A stretch of DNA of 64,000 bases from Brachypterus glaber. Lineage: Eukaryota; Arthropoda; Insecta; Coleoptera; Kateretidae. The stretch is taken from assembly GCA_958510825.1 (NCBI GenBank), contig OY294044.1, positions 83,312,895 through 83,376,894 on the forward strand, written 5' to 3'. The position numbers and the translations under genes were made by a program. The notes under the pieces were generated by a model. The model did no database searches. It saw only the letters and a program-made list of their open reading frames with translations, and was not told where the DNA came from. This document shows, one piece after another, positions 36,497 to 48,591 of the stretch (its first letter is position 1; every line of letters begins with the position of its first letter).

Positions 36497-36599
36497 GTTT
36501 CATAACACGTTTTTAGCGCACTAGTACTTTAGAAAACTCGCCGCAAGCGGCTCGTTTTCTAAACTTGTACTCGTGCTCTAAAAACGTATGTTATGAAAC
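36497..36599. repeat. 103-bp near-perfect hairpin with GC cap
   Basis: GTTTCATAACACGTTTTTAG...GAAAACTCGCCGC pairs with GCGGCTCGTTTTC...CTAAAAACGTATGTTATGAAAC with few mismatches. The loop is GCCGCAAGCGGC. It is followed by TTTAATATACTATTATTTG. Confidence 0.8.
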
Positions 36600-38138
36600 T
36601 AGTACTTTAATATACTATTATTTGTTATCAAAATTCTTGGAAATTATGAAAAGAGATCATTAAAATTATTTAGAAAGAAAAGCAAATATGAAAATGTATC
36701 AATGAAAATTTAGCCGGCATTTTTGGAATTATTTTAACAGCTATAAAAGTGAAGAGTATCCATCAAAAAGGGTTGTGTTGTAACTGTCTAATATAGTGTA
36801 AAATATCTATCAAAATAGGTCCTAGAACCACATGAAGCCATTACTTACTTACTTAAGCAAAGGCCTTTGTGAAGTCCTCAAAAATAATATTGATTTAAAA
36901 TGGGGTTGTTATTGTAATTTTATTATTCAAATGAAACTTCACCACAAATACTCTAGAGCTATAGTTTTTTAAAATAAATTACATTTTATTGCACTTAGAT
37001 GTGACACAGGGGATATTTTCTTACAAAGAAAATTAACCTTTTAAATTAGAAACTTGTTTAGTTTTATTATTTTTTTGCAAGATATTATTAAAATTTGTAA
37101 TTTTACAGAAATTTAAAAGGAAGCTCTAGATTTTTTTTTATTTTCAACCAAAAAGTTTCTAAGGGGCATACCGAATCGACTCAAGAAAAATTTTGGATAT
37201 TTGAAAAAAGCGGTGCCGTAAATTAGTTACAGGTCTTACAAAAAATACATTAAAAAATGTTGCAAATTTGGTCCTCTTTATTTTTATAAAAAACGTTTTT
37301 TGTCCTAGGATGCACCGAACTTGAGATATTTTGAAAAATAGTTTTTTGTGAAAAATACTTCAAAAAAATGACAGTTCTAAATCGAGTTCAAGGTCACAAA
37401 ATTGTTTTTTTAATTGCGTCTCTATACCCTACAAAATAAACCAAAAAATAAAAACTCCCTGTATTATTTCTAGGTAAAACTACCTTCAATACGTGGACTT
37501 TTATAAAAAAAAACGAAAAAATCTTTATAGAAAGTTCTACATTATGTACGATGTAAAAGCTTATATATAAAAATATAAAGGCACTGTTTTACAACTTATA
37601 ATTCATACTGCGCTATATTTCTTATTGTTTTCAGACCTTGGCATAAAAATCTTCCAAGATATTTAAAAACTCTCTATGAATTAATATTTAGTTTTTTCAT
37701 TATGCAGATTTGTGAATATTAATTTAGTGAAGCTTAGACCTTTTGTCATACTCCCCGCAGCTTTACAGCAGAGGGTTTTCAGAGCTGGTTAAAAAAAACG
37801 CCTAGTTTAATACAATAGGGTTCTCCACTAAGTCTTGTTTTTAATATTTGAACACTGATTTACAAAGTACTTTATAATAGTAAGGTAAATGTAAAGTAAT
37901 TTTCCTTTTTGATAACGCTAACTATTTTAAAAATCGATTTAAAGTTTAAATTTTTTCGTCGCGCCTTATTTTCTACGTCACAGATAGAGACTGCGCAGAA
38001 ACGACATTTTATTTCTTAGTGTGGCTAAACTGCTAGAGTAGAAATAACCTCACTTTTTATCTGTCAGTGGAGAGTTCCGTGTTAAATTTCGGAATCGGTT
38101 TGTTTTTAAAGTTATTTTATTTGTTTTTGCTTTAATTA
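36600..38138. other. No gene recognised
   Basis: AT-rich up to the broken gene at 38139. A promoter for that gene was not seen. Confidence 0.5.
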
Positions 38139-39330
38139 TGGCTTCAGTGGATTTTTTTTGTGAAAGCAAGTAGCGAAAATTTACTACACGTTAATTACGT
38201 GATGGTTAAAGAATTTTTCGCAAAAAACTTGGACTATTTTAGTGTGGAGTTCCGAAGGTTTAAAAATGTATGATCAGTATACGCTCTTTATTTTAATTTT
38301 AGTTTTTACTGAGTTTTTTGTTCTATTCATGTGGATAAACTATTTTTTTGAGTAATTTGTGAAAAATGTGGAGGATATTTTAAAACATATTGTATATTTG
38401 CAGGTTATGGAGAAAGATGTTATTGGTTATGTGCAACTCAATCAGGACAAGAGCACTGGTATTTGCACAGTAAAAGGACGTGTTGTCCTTGAGCACAAAG
38501 TTCATGATCGCAGCAGAAATTGATGAAAATAATAGTCATTCTTAGTTGCAAAGTTGTACAGCTTCTGAAGGTAAATTATTTTAGTTATTTTGGTCTGTGG
38601 AATTCTGGGGTTCTATTTTAAATACCTTATAAAAAGTCAGCTGTTGTGGGGCAATCCCCTAAGCAACAGGAGCCTCAGCCGAGTAAATATCTGTGGCTTG
38701 TTTGGCTTGTCAAAAATTTTAAACAGATACACTAAGTCAAACAAAACCTTGGCTGTTTAAGCAGTTTAACAGACATGTTTATTAAAAACACCCTTGTCAC
38801 TTAAAATCTACATTTATCTCACAAGCACTGACGTTGGCTTTTTTAGGTTATATAGATCTAAGAAAAAGTTAGTTCTGCAGTATAACTTATAATAAGGATA
38901 TAGTGACATTGGCCCTTTTAGAACCAAGCCATGATATACAACCAGATTTTTTCCTGCTTACTACCCCCCCCTCAGAATAAGATTTAACACTTTCTTGATA
39001 TTGAGGGCTTTATAACGTAGAGGTGTACATTCAGTTTTTGGTTTCCGTTCCATGTTATGAAGCCTTTGATATAATCATAGCAAAAGTAAAAAGCATTTTT
39101 AATTGTTCTAGGTGGATATAAGCATGCAATTGCAGAGGTTAAGTGCTACTAGCCCAAACCAGCATTAGCACAAGTGGACCACAAAATGAAATACATCAAG
39201 CCCTCTGAATTGAAAATTGGGGGACCCTCTATGTTCTTTGAAGATATAGGAAATTACTTTAGGATCAGAATATTAGATGAGGCCAGAACACAACATACTT
39301 TTCCTCAAATCCACAAAAAAATAAGTTAGG
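38139..39330 (+). pseudogene. Broken three-exon gene of an uncharacterised multicopy insect family
   Basis: Three blocks with good splice sites form one reading pattern. Exon 1, 38139 to about 38266: MASVDFF, then a one-base shift in a T8 run, then SSENLLHVNYVMVKEFF to FRRFKN. Exon 2, 38404-38570 behind TTTGCAG: DVIGYVQLNQD, CTVKGRVVLEHKV, ending at a GAAG|GTAAAT donor. Exon 3, from 39112 behind TTCTAG: GGYKHAIAEVKCY, then TAG where Trp is expected, then PKPALAQVDHKMKYIKPSEL to a stop at about 39327. I remember a family in insects with this order and a GGCKHA zinc-binding (SWIM-like) motif; here its Cys is Tyr. Other stops lie in exon 2 (38521, 38542). The intron between exons 2 and 3 hosts a MITE (38690-38933). 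Confidence 0.5.
38690..38933. mobile_element. MITE, TCTGTGGCTTGG family, copy 2
   Basis: Inverted relative to the copy at 13553 (for example TAGATCTAAGAAAAAGTTAG here against its complement there). It lies within the second intron of the broken gene at 38139-39330. Confidence 0.78.
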
Positions 39331-39456
39331 GTGGGGTAAAAAATTTATTTAAATATAAAATTTATATTTAATGTATATTATGTATATGTATGTATATTAT
39401 ATTATGTATATGAAAATTACTTATCTTGGGATTTAATGTAGACATAATTTATTATA

Positions 39457-40160
39457 CAGTGCGGTCCAAAAGTTACCCCCCCCTTTTAACTTTTGAACAA
39501 GTTGAGATATCGACTTCAAATTTAGAACTCTTAAATAAGACAACTTAAACTATCTTTTAGCATATATTTGATATTTTCAGCTCTTAAAATGTGGGCAGGG
39601 GGGCATGGAGGGACATTTTTTTAAATGGAAAGGTGGGTCGTGTGATACATCATTTTAAAGCTTATAAAATTCTCTATTTAAACTAACATTTTTAAATTTT
39701 TTAAAAATGTTTTTTAAGGTTTTGATTTTTCAATTTTTTGTGCTAAAACATTCGATTTTTTAAGTTTTTTTTTATAATTTTTTATTTATGTTAACTAAAA
39801 TTAGTTTAAAAGTATAATTAATATTTTTTATGATGAAATTAGGCATTTTTAAAAAATTTTGACATTTTGACATTAATACCCATTTTCAACCCCATTTTAA
39901 ACCCATTTTTTTTTAATTTAAAAATATGGAGTTAAATGGAGAATTTTATAAGCTTTAAAATGATGTATTACAGGACCCCCCTTTCCATTTAAAAAAATGT
40001 GCCCCCATGGCCCCTGCCCACATTTTAAGAGCTGAAAGTATTAAATATACGCTAAAAGATAGTTTAAGTTGTCTTATTTAAAAGTTCCAAATTTGAAGTT
40101 GATATCTCAACTGGTTCAAAAGTTAAGGAAGGGGGGGGGGGTGACTTTTGGACCGCTCTG
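39457..40160. mobile_element. 704-bp MITE, CAGTGCGGTCC family (complete)
   Basis: Arms of about 280 bp beginning CAGTGCGGTCCAAAAGTTAC and ending ACTTTTGGACCGCTCTG, with TA at 39455-39456 and 40161-40162. Relatives or part copies: 17455-17667, 30130-30680, 42890-43045, 54100-54211, 60965-61187 and 62909-63110. Confidence 0.9.
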
Positions 40161-40478
40161 TATAATACAATGATTGTACAAATAAATAAACTTAACACAA
40201 GATACAGGTGCCTTACTCATTTTTAATTATAACTTTAAATATTAGTGCTAGTACATGTTCCCTGCAGGTTGGCACCGAAATTTAAAATCCAAATTTGCTG
40301 ACTTTTCCCTGACCAAATTTGTTAATTTCAGAAAGTATTTTACAAAATTTCCTGACTTTTCCTGATCATCTGCAACAAAATAAGTACTGTTAGTATTAAT
40401 TTACATACAAAAGTTTGTTACTCAGTTTATTGTATTTCTGGAATAAAGAATATTGTAAAATATAACTTTATTCCTCCC

Positions 40479-40511
40479 GTTTCTGCCCTGCCAAGTTGGC
40501 AGGGCAGAAAC
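40479..40511. repeat. 33-bp perfect palindrome
   Basis: GTTTCTGCCCTGCCAA, one base, then its exact complement. A second hairpin (CGGGACCAG...CTGGTCCCG, 40593-40621) follows 80 bp later. Confidence 0.85.
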
Positions 40512-40621
40512 ATAAAAAAACATAAACATAATTAGAACAAGAGAAAATACAAAACTGCCCAAATATCTGTCTCAGGTAGGGCACACAAATACCGGGACCA
40601 GGTCAGTTTTGCTGGTCCCGA

Positions 40622-42424
40622 GGAAAAAAAAATGTGTACACTTTTTTGTTTTTATTGGCTTTATTATAACAAAAAACACTGCTGCCAATAATTAATATGT
40701 TTCCCTATATGCCTAGATTCATTAAAATCAAAATCAAAAAAAATTAAAAATTCAAAAAAAGTTTCTTGTTTCGTAAAACGAAAAATAAATTGAAAAAAAA
40801 ATGTTTTTGAAATAAATTGTTTTTACCCCATTTTAACCCCTTATCCCAATCCAATTTTTACCAAAAACAATCCCAGCCTAGAACTTTAGATAATCAACCA
40901 ACAGACAGATTTTTTTTTACGGAAATCAAATTTTTTTGGATATAAAAGTCCAGAAACGTAAAAAAAGCAAAAAAAAAATTCCGATGTTTTTTTAACTAAT
41001 GCAAGACTTTCCTTGGGGAAGGTAAAATGAGCACATATCATTTATTTCTGATGATTTTTTTTAACAAAGAATTATATATTTTTTATATGAAATTATATAA
41101 AAATGTAGTATGCTGTACTGATAAGTTAAAATACCTTACTCCTACGATGTTTTTTTTACCCCTCTTTTCTCTAATCTGAAATCGTGCTTATTGTTTGCTT
41201 TTTAATTTATAGAATATAATTTATTTGTTGATTGATATGTTATAATTAAGAGGTATGTGTATTAAATATAAATTATATTCTCTCCCTAAATATCAATTCA
41301 TGATACTAGGTTAGGTACCGGTGCTTTTTTTTCAAATTTTACTCATATTAATCCCAATTTTTTGGAAAATTCAACTCCAGCTAAAACAGTCGTTGCATTT
41401 TCATCATTGGGATTAATATTCGTAAAATTTATCTAAAAACCACCAAGGGAACGTTCAAGTATTACGTAACGCAAATTTTGATCATTTTGGTTTGGACTCA
41501 TCTATCACCCCTTAAAATTTTTCTATCAATGTACCATACACCCTGTATATAATTTTAAACTTACTTCAAAATGGTCCTCACAGCACAATTATCCACCTAT
41601 AGATTTCTTTGGTGCCACTGGTTGTTGAAAAATAGATAACTATGATTTCCTTACAGCCTCTGGTTTTTGGTACAGAAAAAAAACTTCTTTGCAATTTTTT
41701 GATGAATTTTTGCAACTTGGAAAATAACAGTTATTGAAATCCATGCCTAAAATTTAAACACGAGTATATAATTTGGTTTTATAAATAAAACTAAACATTA
41801 TACTTGAAATATATTATGTAATACTTAAAGTATGTCCCAGGATGCAGAAATTTTCTGCACATAGAGAAACTTACATTATAGTCGGTAAAGCTGCAAGTCC
41901 TTTGAAAATAAACTATATTTCAAGAATGCCTTGACATAGATATGAAATTCAAACCAAAAATTTTCTATATGGTAAAAAAATCTTAGGTCCAAATATTAAG
42001 GCCTCAAACCTTTTAGTGTTTCGCAAAAGACTTGCAGCTATGCTAACGCTTTGCCTACCTGTTTAAAATGCACTATACACTGTCTTGAAATATAAAAAGT
42101 CCAGTAAATACACACCAAATAAAACTTAAACTGAATAAAACCGAAAAATAGGAAAATATAACCTCACATCAACGCTTCATCTATTTAATAACAATCAGAG
42201 TAGCCAACATACAAAATCAAAACTGATTTGAACTGCGCAAACTCTGTCTGTTACGTTTTCAGTGGAGCGGGAAAAAATAATTCAAATTTTATAATTTTTT
42301 TTCTCCTGTTTAAGTAGACTAAAAAATAAATAAATAGCATATATATTATAATTAGAACCTCTAGTTTTTAAAAATAATTAAAACCAAAAATCGAAGAAGA
42401 CCCTATTGTTTTAACAGAGGCCTT
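40622..42424. other. No gene recognised
   Basis: Contains a hAT-like MITE end at 41445 (AAGGGAACGTTCAAGTATTA) without a partner. Otherwise AT-rich. Confidence 0.5.
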
Positions 42425-42868
42425 GTACAAGGCTTTCCGAAATTTTTGAAATTTTTTAAAATGCAATATTTACCCCCACCCTGCGGGGGTGGAAAAAATT
42501 TTTTAACATCAGATTCAATTTCAGCAACCTTAAAAACCCCTAGGTGCCCTATATATATAGGGCCTATTGCAATTTTCAAATTTTTCTAAAAAAATGTAAT
42601 TTTCCCCTGTTGCCCCCCTTTCCGCACCCCAATGTTCACCAAAAACAATCCTAAGCGAGAACTTTTAGTAACATACCTGTATGCCAAATTTCAGGTCTCT
42701 AGCTTAAAGCGTTTTTAAATAATCGTGCTTACAAGATTTCCCGGACAGAACGATCGATCGATCGACCGACCGATAGGCCGAAAATTTTTTTTTGCTCGAA
42801 ATTGATTTATATCGACATAAAACGTCACAAAACGCAAAAATACGCAAAAAAACTGAAAATTTTTGTTG
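42425..42868 (+). repeat. Repeat with TACAAGGCTTTCC end, copy 2
   Basis: Starts TACAAGGCTTTCCGAAATTT and contains CCCCACCCTGCGGGGGTGG, a CGATCGATCGATCGACCGAC run (42751-42775) and CGACATAAAACGTCAC. Related to 28720-28935. Confidence 0.65.
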
Positions 42869-42889
42869 TACTTTTTAACTAACTTTAAA

Positions 42890-43045
42890 ACAATGGTCCA
42901 CCATACCCCCTCTCTTCATTGGGTCCCCTAGGCATATGAAATATACCAAAAAAATATTATGTTATTTTTGTAATTTTAAGATGATATCTTAAGCCGTTCA
43001 AAAGTTAAAGGGTGGAGGCGGATTATGACACAGTGTGTATGTTTA
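42890..43045 (+). repeat. MITE right-arm fragment
   Basis: CCATACCCCCTCTCTTCATTGGG, AGATGATATCTTAAGC, GTTCAAAAGTTAAAGGGTGG, ending CACAGTGTGTATG: a diverged relative of the CAGTGCGGTCC family. Confidence 0.55.
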
Positions 43046-44689
43046 TTGCATTCCTAAAGATAACTAATTAATTAAAATATTTTTTAGACGTTCTATCTGA
43101 AAACAACGTATTTTGGAGTAAATTTTTTTGCCGCATTCTTTTGACTGTCCTAGATCCGTGAGCCACACTTTGCTAAACAATGTAAAGAGTTTACGTTGTG
43201 GAATGCGAAGCATAAAATCCACGTCTTGGTTTTAATTTAAAGGCATCTGAAAAGAAGAAGAAGAAAAAGAAAATTAATATAATAGAAATTAAAATAGCTT
43301 TCAGCAATCAAATTCCTTATGTTGAATGAATTAATTTAAATGTAAATGAAATAAATGTTTTTAAAGAAGTGTTTTAATCATTTTCATCTCGAATTTCCAA
43401 AAGAGACGTAGGTTTACAATGAAATAAAATTAACCTTTTTTATAATTTTTTTTTCTTCTCTAATTGCCAATTATTATTAAGGGACGGTTTACGGCTTAAA
43501 TTAACTAAACCAACTAGTAAAATTAATTAGTTTCACCAACCCACAACAAAATAAATTCAGTTAAGGTGGGTGAACAAATTATTGCTATTATTAAATTATT
43601 TTTATTTGTAAAACACCTGAAACTTTTCTACTGATGTGAAACGTAAAATTTTTCATTTTGTAAAATGTTTTAAAATAATAATTTTATTTTAATATACGTA
43701 GCCTATAAAATCTGGTTCTTAAAAGCAAGCATGAGTAACGTCGGATATTTTCGGTTTCTGTTCGGACTCCTTAAGTAAAATCGTGGGGAATTTAGATATT
43801 CTTGCCCGGACCCCACCCAGAAACATATGATCATGTGTGACCTAAATATGCCTCATTTTAATTTATTGCTTTTCAAAAAAATATAAAAGAAGTGAACTCC
43901 TTAAATCTTGATCAGTCTTGAATAGATTTTTGTCTTGTTAATTAAAAAGTCTAGTAGTGCCAATAGTGAAAATGTAAGTGCAGTGTACCTATACAGGAGG
44001 ATTTGTATCCACCTGTTATGAATAATTTAAAGAATTATTCTTTGATTAAAAATTCTTTTTTTTTTAACTTAAAAAGTCCAAACGAAAAATTTTGGGACTT
44101 TTCAATTTCAATGTTAAAAATATTAACGCGATTTTGGACACTTAAATATTTTTCGATCGACTACTTTAAAATATTTTCAAATTTTATTGGGTTCGATTTT
44201 CTATCTACACTGTTAGAAATTTTGTTGATAATGAACTTTGAAAAATATTGTGTAAAAATATTTAAAGACATACGTAGCGGTTTTAATATTTACAATGAGA
44301 AAAATGTGGACAATAAATTATGGTGAAAAGTTGGAACTTCAAACATAGAATGTTTTAATTTAGAAGTATTTACTGGAAAACTACTATATAATGAAAATTA
44401 GAATTTAGAAGCTTTGCATAGAAGTAGGACTTAGAAGTAAGAATTGATCTTTCATGTTCTTGAAGAATTTATTCACATTTATTTAATATATTATTCTTAA
44501 ATTTAGAAGCAATTGTTTAAATCTACTTTATAACATTAGTAGAAAAATATTTATTAGTAAAAAACCACTTCAGAACACTACAATATCAATAAACATAGCT
44601 TTATTCTAATGGGTAAAAAATAAACAAATTGCAGGAGTTTCAAAAAAAATATTGCTTTTTAAAACAGATTGCATACTGACAATATTAGG
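43046..44689. other. No confident gene
   Basis: 43090-43180 resembles 8320-8380 (TTTTTTGCCGCATTCTTT, GTGAGCCACACTTTGCT). A 107-codon frame at 44003-44326 is hydrophobic and Phe-rich as AT-rich DNA predicts; I do not call it. Confidence 0.5.
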
Positions 44690-45140
44690 AACCCATGTCC
44701 AAATCATTGCCATAGTACTGGCAATAATAGTTTAACAAACTAATAAGAAAATATTGTGGCACAATAATAATTTCAGCTGGTTTTTAGATACAATTTGGGC
44801 ACTTAAAAAAAATTGTCGTTTTTAGTAAGTCCCACGCACTCTTCATGTACGTATCGATTACAATCTTATATCGGCCTGGAGATTCTTTTCGAATAAAAAG
44901 CAGAACCAATATTCAGAACCCTCTGGTTTCTTCGTTACTTTCTTTTCTTGTTGTTCTTTGTTTGTAATTTTTTTTGTTGTCAGCTACTTCGCATGACAAT
45001 ATTAGGAACACAGATACTTCGACAACAATCTAAAAAAAAATACCTTTTCGCGTCTTCATTGAGAAAAATACAATATGGGCCAAGATAGTGCATGTTTGTA
45101 CCTACCTTATTACATTCCAGTCCTGCAATAATCGATGGCT
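44690..45140 (-). repeat. Dispersed repeat, inverted copy of 32800-33230
   Basis: Opposite orientation to the copy near the gap, with about as much divergence as other old repeats here. No intact ORF. Confidence 0.7.
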
Positions 45141-46204
45141 TTCGCGATTTAATTAGTTTTACGTCTATAAGGCACTAAACTTTATTTTTCATTTATAAAT
45201 TGATTTGCCGTGACACAGGTACAGTTCTGCCAACATCTAATGCAGTACTTTTTGTACAACATTAGACGGCGCCACCAATTTGTACGCTCTCAATAGAGAT
45301 ATGCTTATTTTTAATAAGTATTTTTAATTTTCAACAATCTGTGCGAAAGCCACCGTTCCAATATATGCTCAATGATGATCGCAAAAAATCGTGAAATATC
45401 AGCTATATGACATTTTGGTAGGGATTTTCTCATTGATTGTGAAAATTCTGTAGTAGAGCAGTGCAATTTCTTTATAAATAATTATAATTGTAGAACTAAT
45501 TATTCTTATAAAGAAAAGCTCAAAACAAAATGCAAGATGTAGCTGCGCCTTCGCCAAAATTGCAAATAACACAGGCCTACATCGAATTTGATTTTTGGGA
45601 CTTTATACTTGTTTCATGCCTCTCCTGGCACGTTGATAATTTCCTTTTAAGATATTTTAATTTGCGGTGATTTTCGCGCAAAACAAAACAGCGCAAGAAT
45701 CGCGCATGTTTTTCTATTATTTGTTTGGTTAAAAAAGAGCCCTTAGAGCCCTTAACACATGCAGCTAAAGCTTATTTGTGGGTCATCATCAATCTGTATA
45801 AATACCAATCTAATAATTAAATAAATAAATAATAATAAATTAAATAATAATTTTGAAAATTCCACACTGTATATAAAATCGTTCAGTATTTAATTCGGTA
45901 ACAAATTCTTAGTGTATACACGGCAAAGTTTATACAAGAATTATTTACTAAAACTTTATTCGGTACTGTTTGTTTACACAAATTTGAATTTGTAAGCGAA
46001 TTTGTTTGGAAAGTCTAATTAAAGCGTTTGGCAGTTATATTCGGAACGCAATGATAAAATCAGTTACTTTCGCTAAAATATTTTAAAAATTTCTCTCTTG
46101 CATTGAATATAATTGTCAGTCAGGGCTAGTCATTAGATAATAAACAAGTCGTGAAGATATGTAATGCTTCGCATTTCATTATATGCTTTCACAGTATAGT
46201 TATT
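45141..46204. other. No gene recognised
   Basis: AT-rich with no long ORF. Nothing assigned. Confidence 0.5.
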
Positions 46205-46318
46205 TATGGTACTAGTGGGTAGAGTAAGATATTACCCATGAAAAAATTAACCTGCGAGGCGTCAGCCAACCAGGTTAATTTTCGAGAGGGCAATATCGGT
46301 TTACCCATAAGTGCCATA
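46205..46318. repeat. Hairpin with GC cap
   Basis: TATGGTACTAGTGGGTA...ATATTACCC...AATTAACCTG pairs with CAGGTTAATT...GGGCAATAT...TACCCATAAGTGCCATA. The loop is CGAGGCGTCAGCCAAC. Confidence 0.72.
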
Positions 46319-46678
46319 CAAGGTTTTATCCAATAAATAGCTTAGAAATTCATATTTTTATTAAAAATTTTAATGACATTTACAAGAAATTAATTTGACA
46401 AGTAACAGTTGAGTGGGTAAAATAAATAATTATCCACTCAATAAAGTAAAAGCCACGCGGGGGTTATTATTGAGTTTATCTATTTAAAATAAAGCTGGTA
46501 ATTGTCTCATTATCTGTATGTATTGGATAAAATAGTTTATTGCTTTTCCAACTACTTATTCTGCGAAAGTTAAAATAATTTAACTAAAAGGCAAAATAAA
46601 TAAAAAAGAAAAAAAAAAGTTCGGGGATGGGCTTTAAACCATTACGAGTCGAGGGTTAAAGAATGTTCTTAAAGTATA

Positions 46679-47143
46679 CTGCCCTGCTAAGACAATTTGT
46701 CCTATCTGCAAAAATTCACTTTTTGAGATAAGCACACCACTAGCCCCAGGTGCATACTAAAAAGAAATGTTTTATCTAAAAGCCAAATCCTAAAAATTTG
46801 CCTAAATTGTTTTTCCTGTGTGGAAAATTTTCAATGTTTTCTAAATTAATTTTCCTAACTAGTCTTTACTAGACGAATAAGTGAGTAATAGGAATAACTT
46901 TACAGATCTTAGTAATTTGATTGGACTTTTTAAATCATTTTGTCCTAACTTTCTCAGATAGAACAAATGCATTTAGTATGACAATTTATTTTTATGATAT
47001 TTTTTTTTCAAAGGATATCACGTATTTTTGATCTAACATAAAGCAGAACCCCAGTCCATATTTTTTAATGTTTTCATGAAGTGCAAACAAAAACAATAAA
47101 ACTGGCCATATCTCAAAACATGTAATTTACAGATAGGACTTTT
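46679..47143. mobile_element. MITE, CTGCCCTGCTAAGACAA family, copy 1 (right end lost)
   Basis: Begins CTGCCCTGCTAAGACAATTT and runs parallel to 62288-62780. It stops at AGATAGGACTTTTTC, where a different repeat takes over. Confidence 0.8.
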
Positions 47144-48030
47144 TCGATTTTTTAGGGGATATATTTTCAAAAACAATGTGGATCTTTCCCTCACAAAACA
47201 TAATTTTTTTCTTAAAATTTCGTCTATCGGATGGACAAACATAGGGGCATTTGGGCAATCTGGGCGGAAAAAAATATTTTTTAACTTAATTCGATTTAGA
47301 ATATGTTATCATGTTATAGTAAATGATAAAAAAGAAAAAAAATATTTTTATTTATACCGGGTGTCCCATATAAAACCCCTTATAATTTTTAAACCAAATT
47401 AAAAAAAAATCCTCGGACCGGTCGATTTTTGTTTCATTTTTTGATGATATCTCAACCACCTCCCAATTATCCCTCCACCGTGGAGTGGTACCAACTTTGA
47501 AATATAATATATATATATATATATATATATAATACAGTATAATGCTATTTTCAAGTTAAGTTTGCCCTTATAACTTATTGTTTTTAAATGAAATAAAAGT
47601 ATTTTTTCCTATGAAAAAACGACGTCAATTTGACCTTTTCTTTGGACTTTTTCGATTTTTTAGGGGATATATTTTCAAAAACAATGTGGATCTTTCCATC
47701 ACAGAACATAATTTTTTTCTTAATATTTCGAGTCTTTCGGATGGACAAACGGGCGGATGCACATAGGGGCATTTGGGCAATCTGGGCGGACAAAATTATT
47801 TTTTAACTTAATTCGATTTAGAATGTGTTTTCATGTTATAGTAAATGATAAAAAAGAAAAAAAAAACATTTTTATTTATACCGGGTGTCCCATATAAAAG
47901 GATAAATCCCTAATAATTTTTAAACCAAATTAAAAAAAAATCCTCGGACCGGTCGATTTTCGTTTCATTTTTTGATGATATCTCCACCACCTCCCAATTA
48001 TCCCTCCACCGTGGAGAGGTACCAACTTTG
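47137..48030 (+). repeat. 507-bp tandem direct duplication
   Basis: GACTTTTTCGATTTTTTAGG occurs at 47137 and 47644, and the match continues through CCGGGTGTCCCATATAAA to ACCAACTTTGAAATA. An (AT)n run at 47506-47531 separates the units. Confidence 0.85.
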
Positions 48031-48591
48031 AAATATTAAAAGGCACTATAAATTGAGTAATACCATGATTAAAAGGTATATTAATTATCTATTTAACGGC
48101 GTCTTGTTTTTGTAAATCGGTCTAACCATTCTCAAGATTTTTAAACTTAAATTTTTTAAAAAGTGCTCCATTATTTTTTAACAGTTAAAACCCATTAATT
48201 ACACACTTCTTAACTTTAAAGTTTATCATTTTTAGAAAAAATCACTGGGCAGTTTGATTTTTTTTTTCGATAAGGACATCTTTTAATGTTATCCCCATCC
48301 CAACCCAAAAATAATGGGGTGTTTCGAAAACTTTAAGGATAAATATCTTGAGAATGGCTGAACCGATTTTTAAAAACAATACACCGTTAAATGGAGAATT
48401 AAAATACCTTTTAAACTCAATATATAATGTCATTTATAATTTCAAAGTTGGTGCCTTCCCACGGTGGCGGAGTGAGTGGTTGGTGGTGAAGATATCATCA
48501 AAACATATCTCCCTTGAAACAAAAATCTACCTGTCTGAGGATATTTTCTAAAAACATTTAGTTTAAACATTATTGGAAGTTTATATGGGAG
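47881..48591. mobile_element. ~710-bp MITE, CCGGGTGTCCCATATAAA family
   Basis: The left arm (CCGGGTGTCCCATATAAA...GATGATATCTCCACCACC) pairs with 48260-48591, which ends TTATATGGGAG. Arms are about 330 bp. Another left arm lies in the first unit of the 507-bp duplication. Confidence 0.8.

Noticed and set aside
40479..40511. Bacterial-type terminator
   Set aside because: Perfect hairpin followed by A-rich sequence, but the region is eukaryotic; no gene ends here.
44003..44326. 107-aa Phe/Ile/Lys-rich ORF
   Set aside because: Composition expected from AT-rich non-coding sequence; no family resemblance.
47033..47793. Several short overlapping ORFs
   Set aside because: They repeat because the 507-bp unit is duplicated and are found on both strands.
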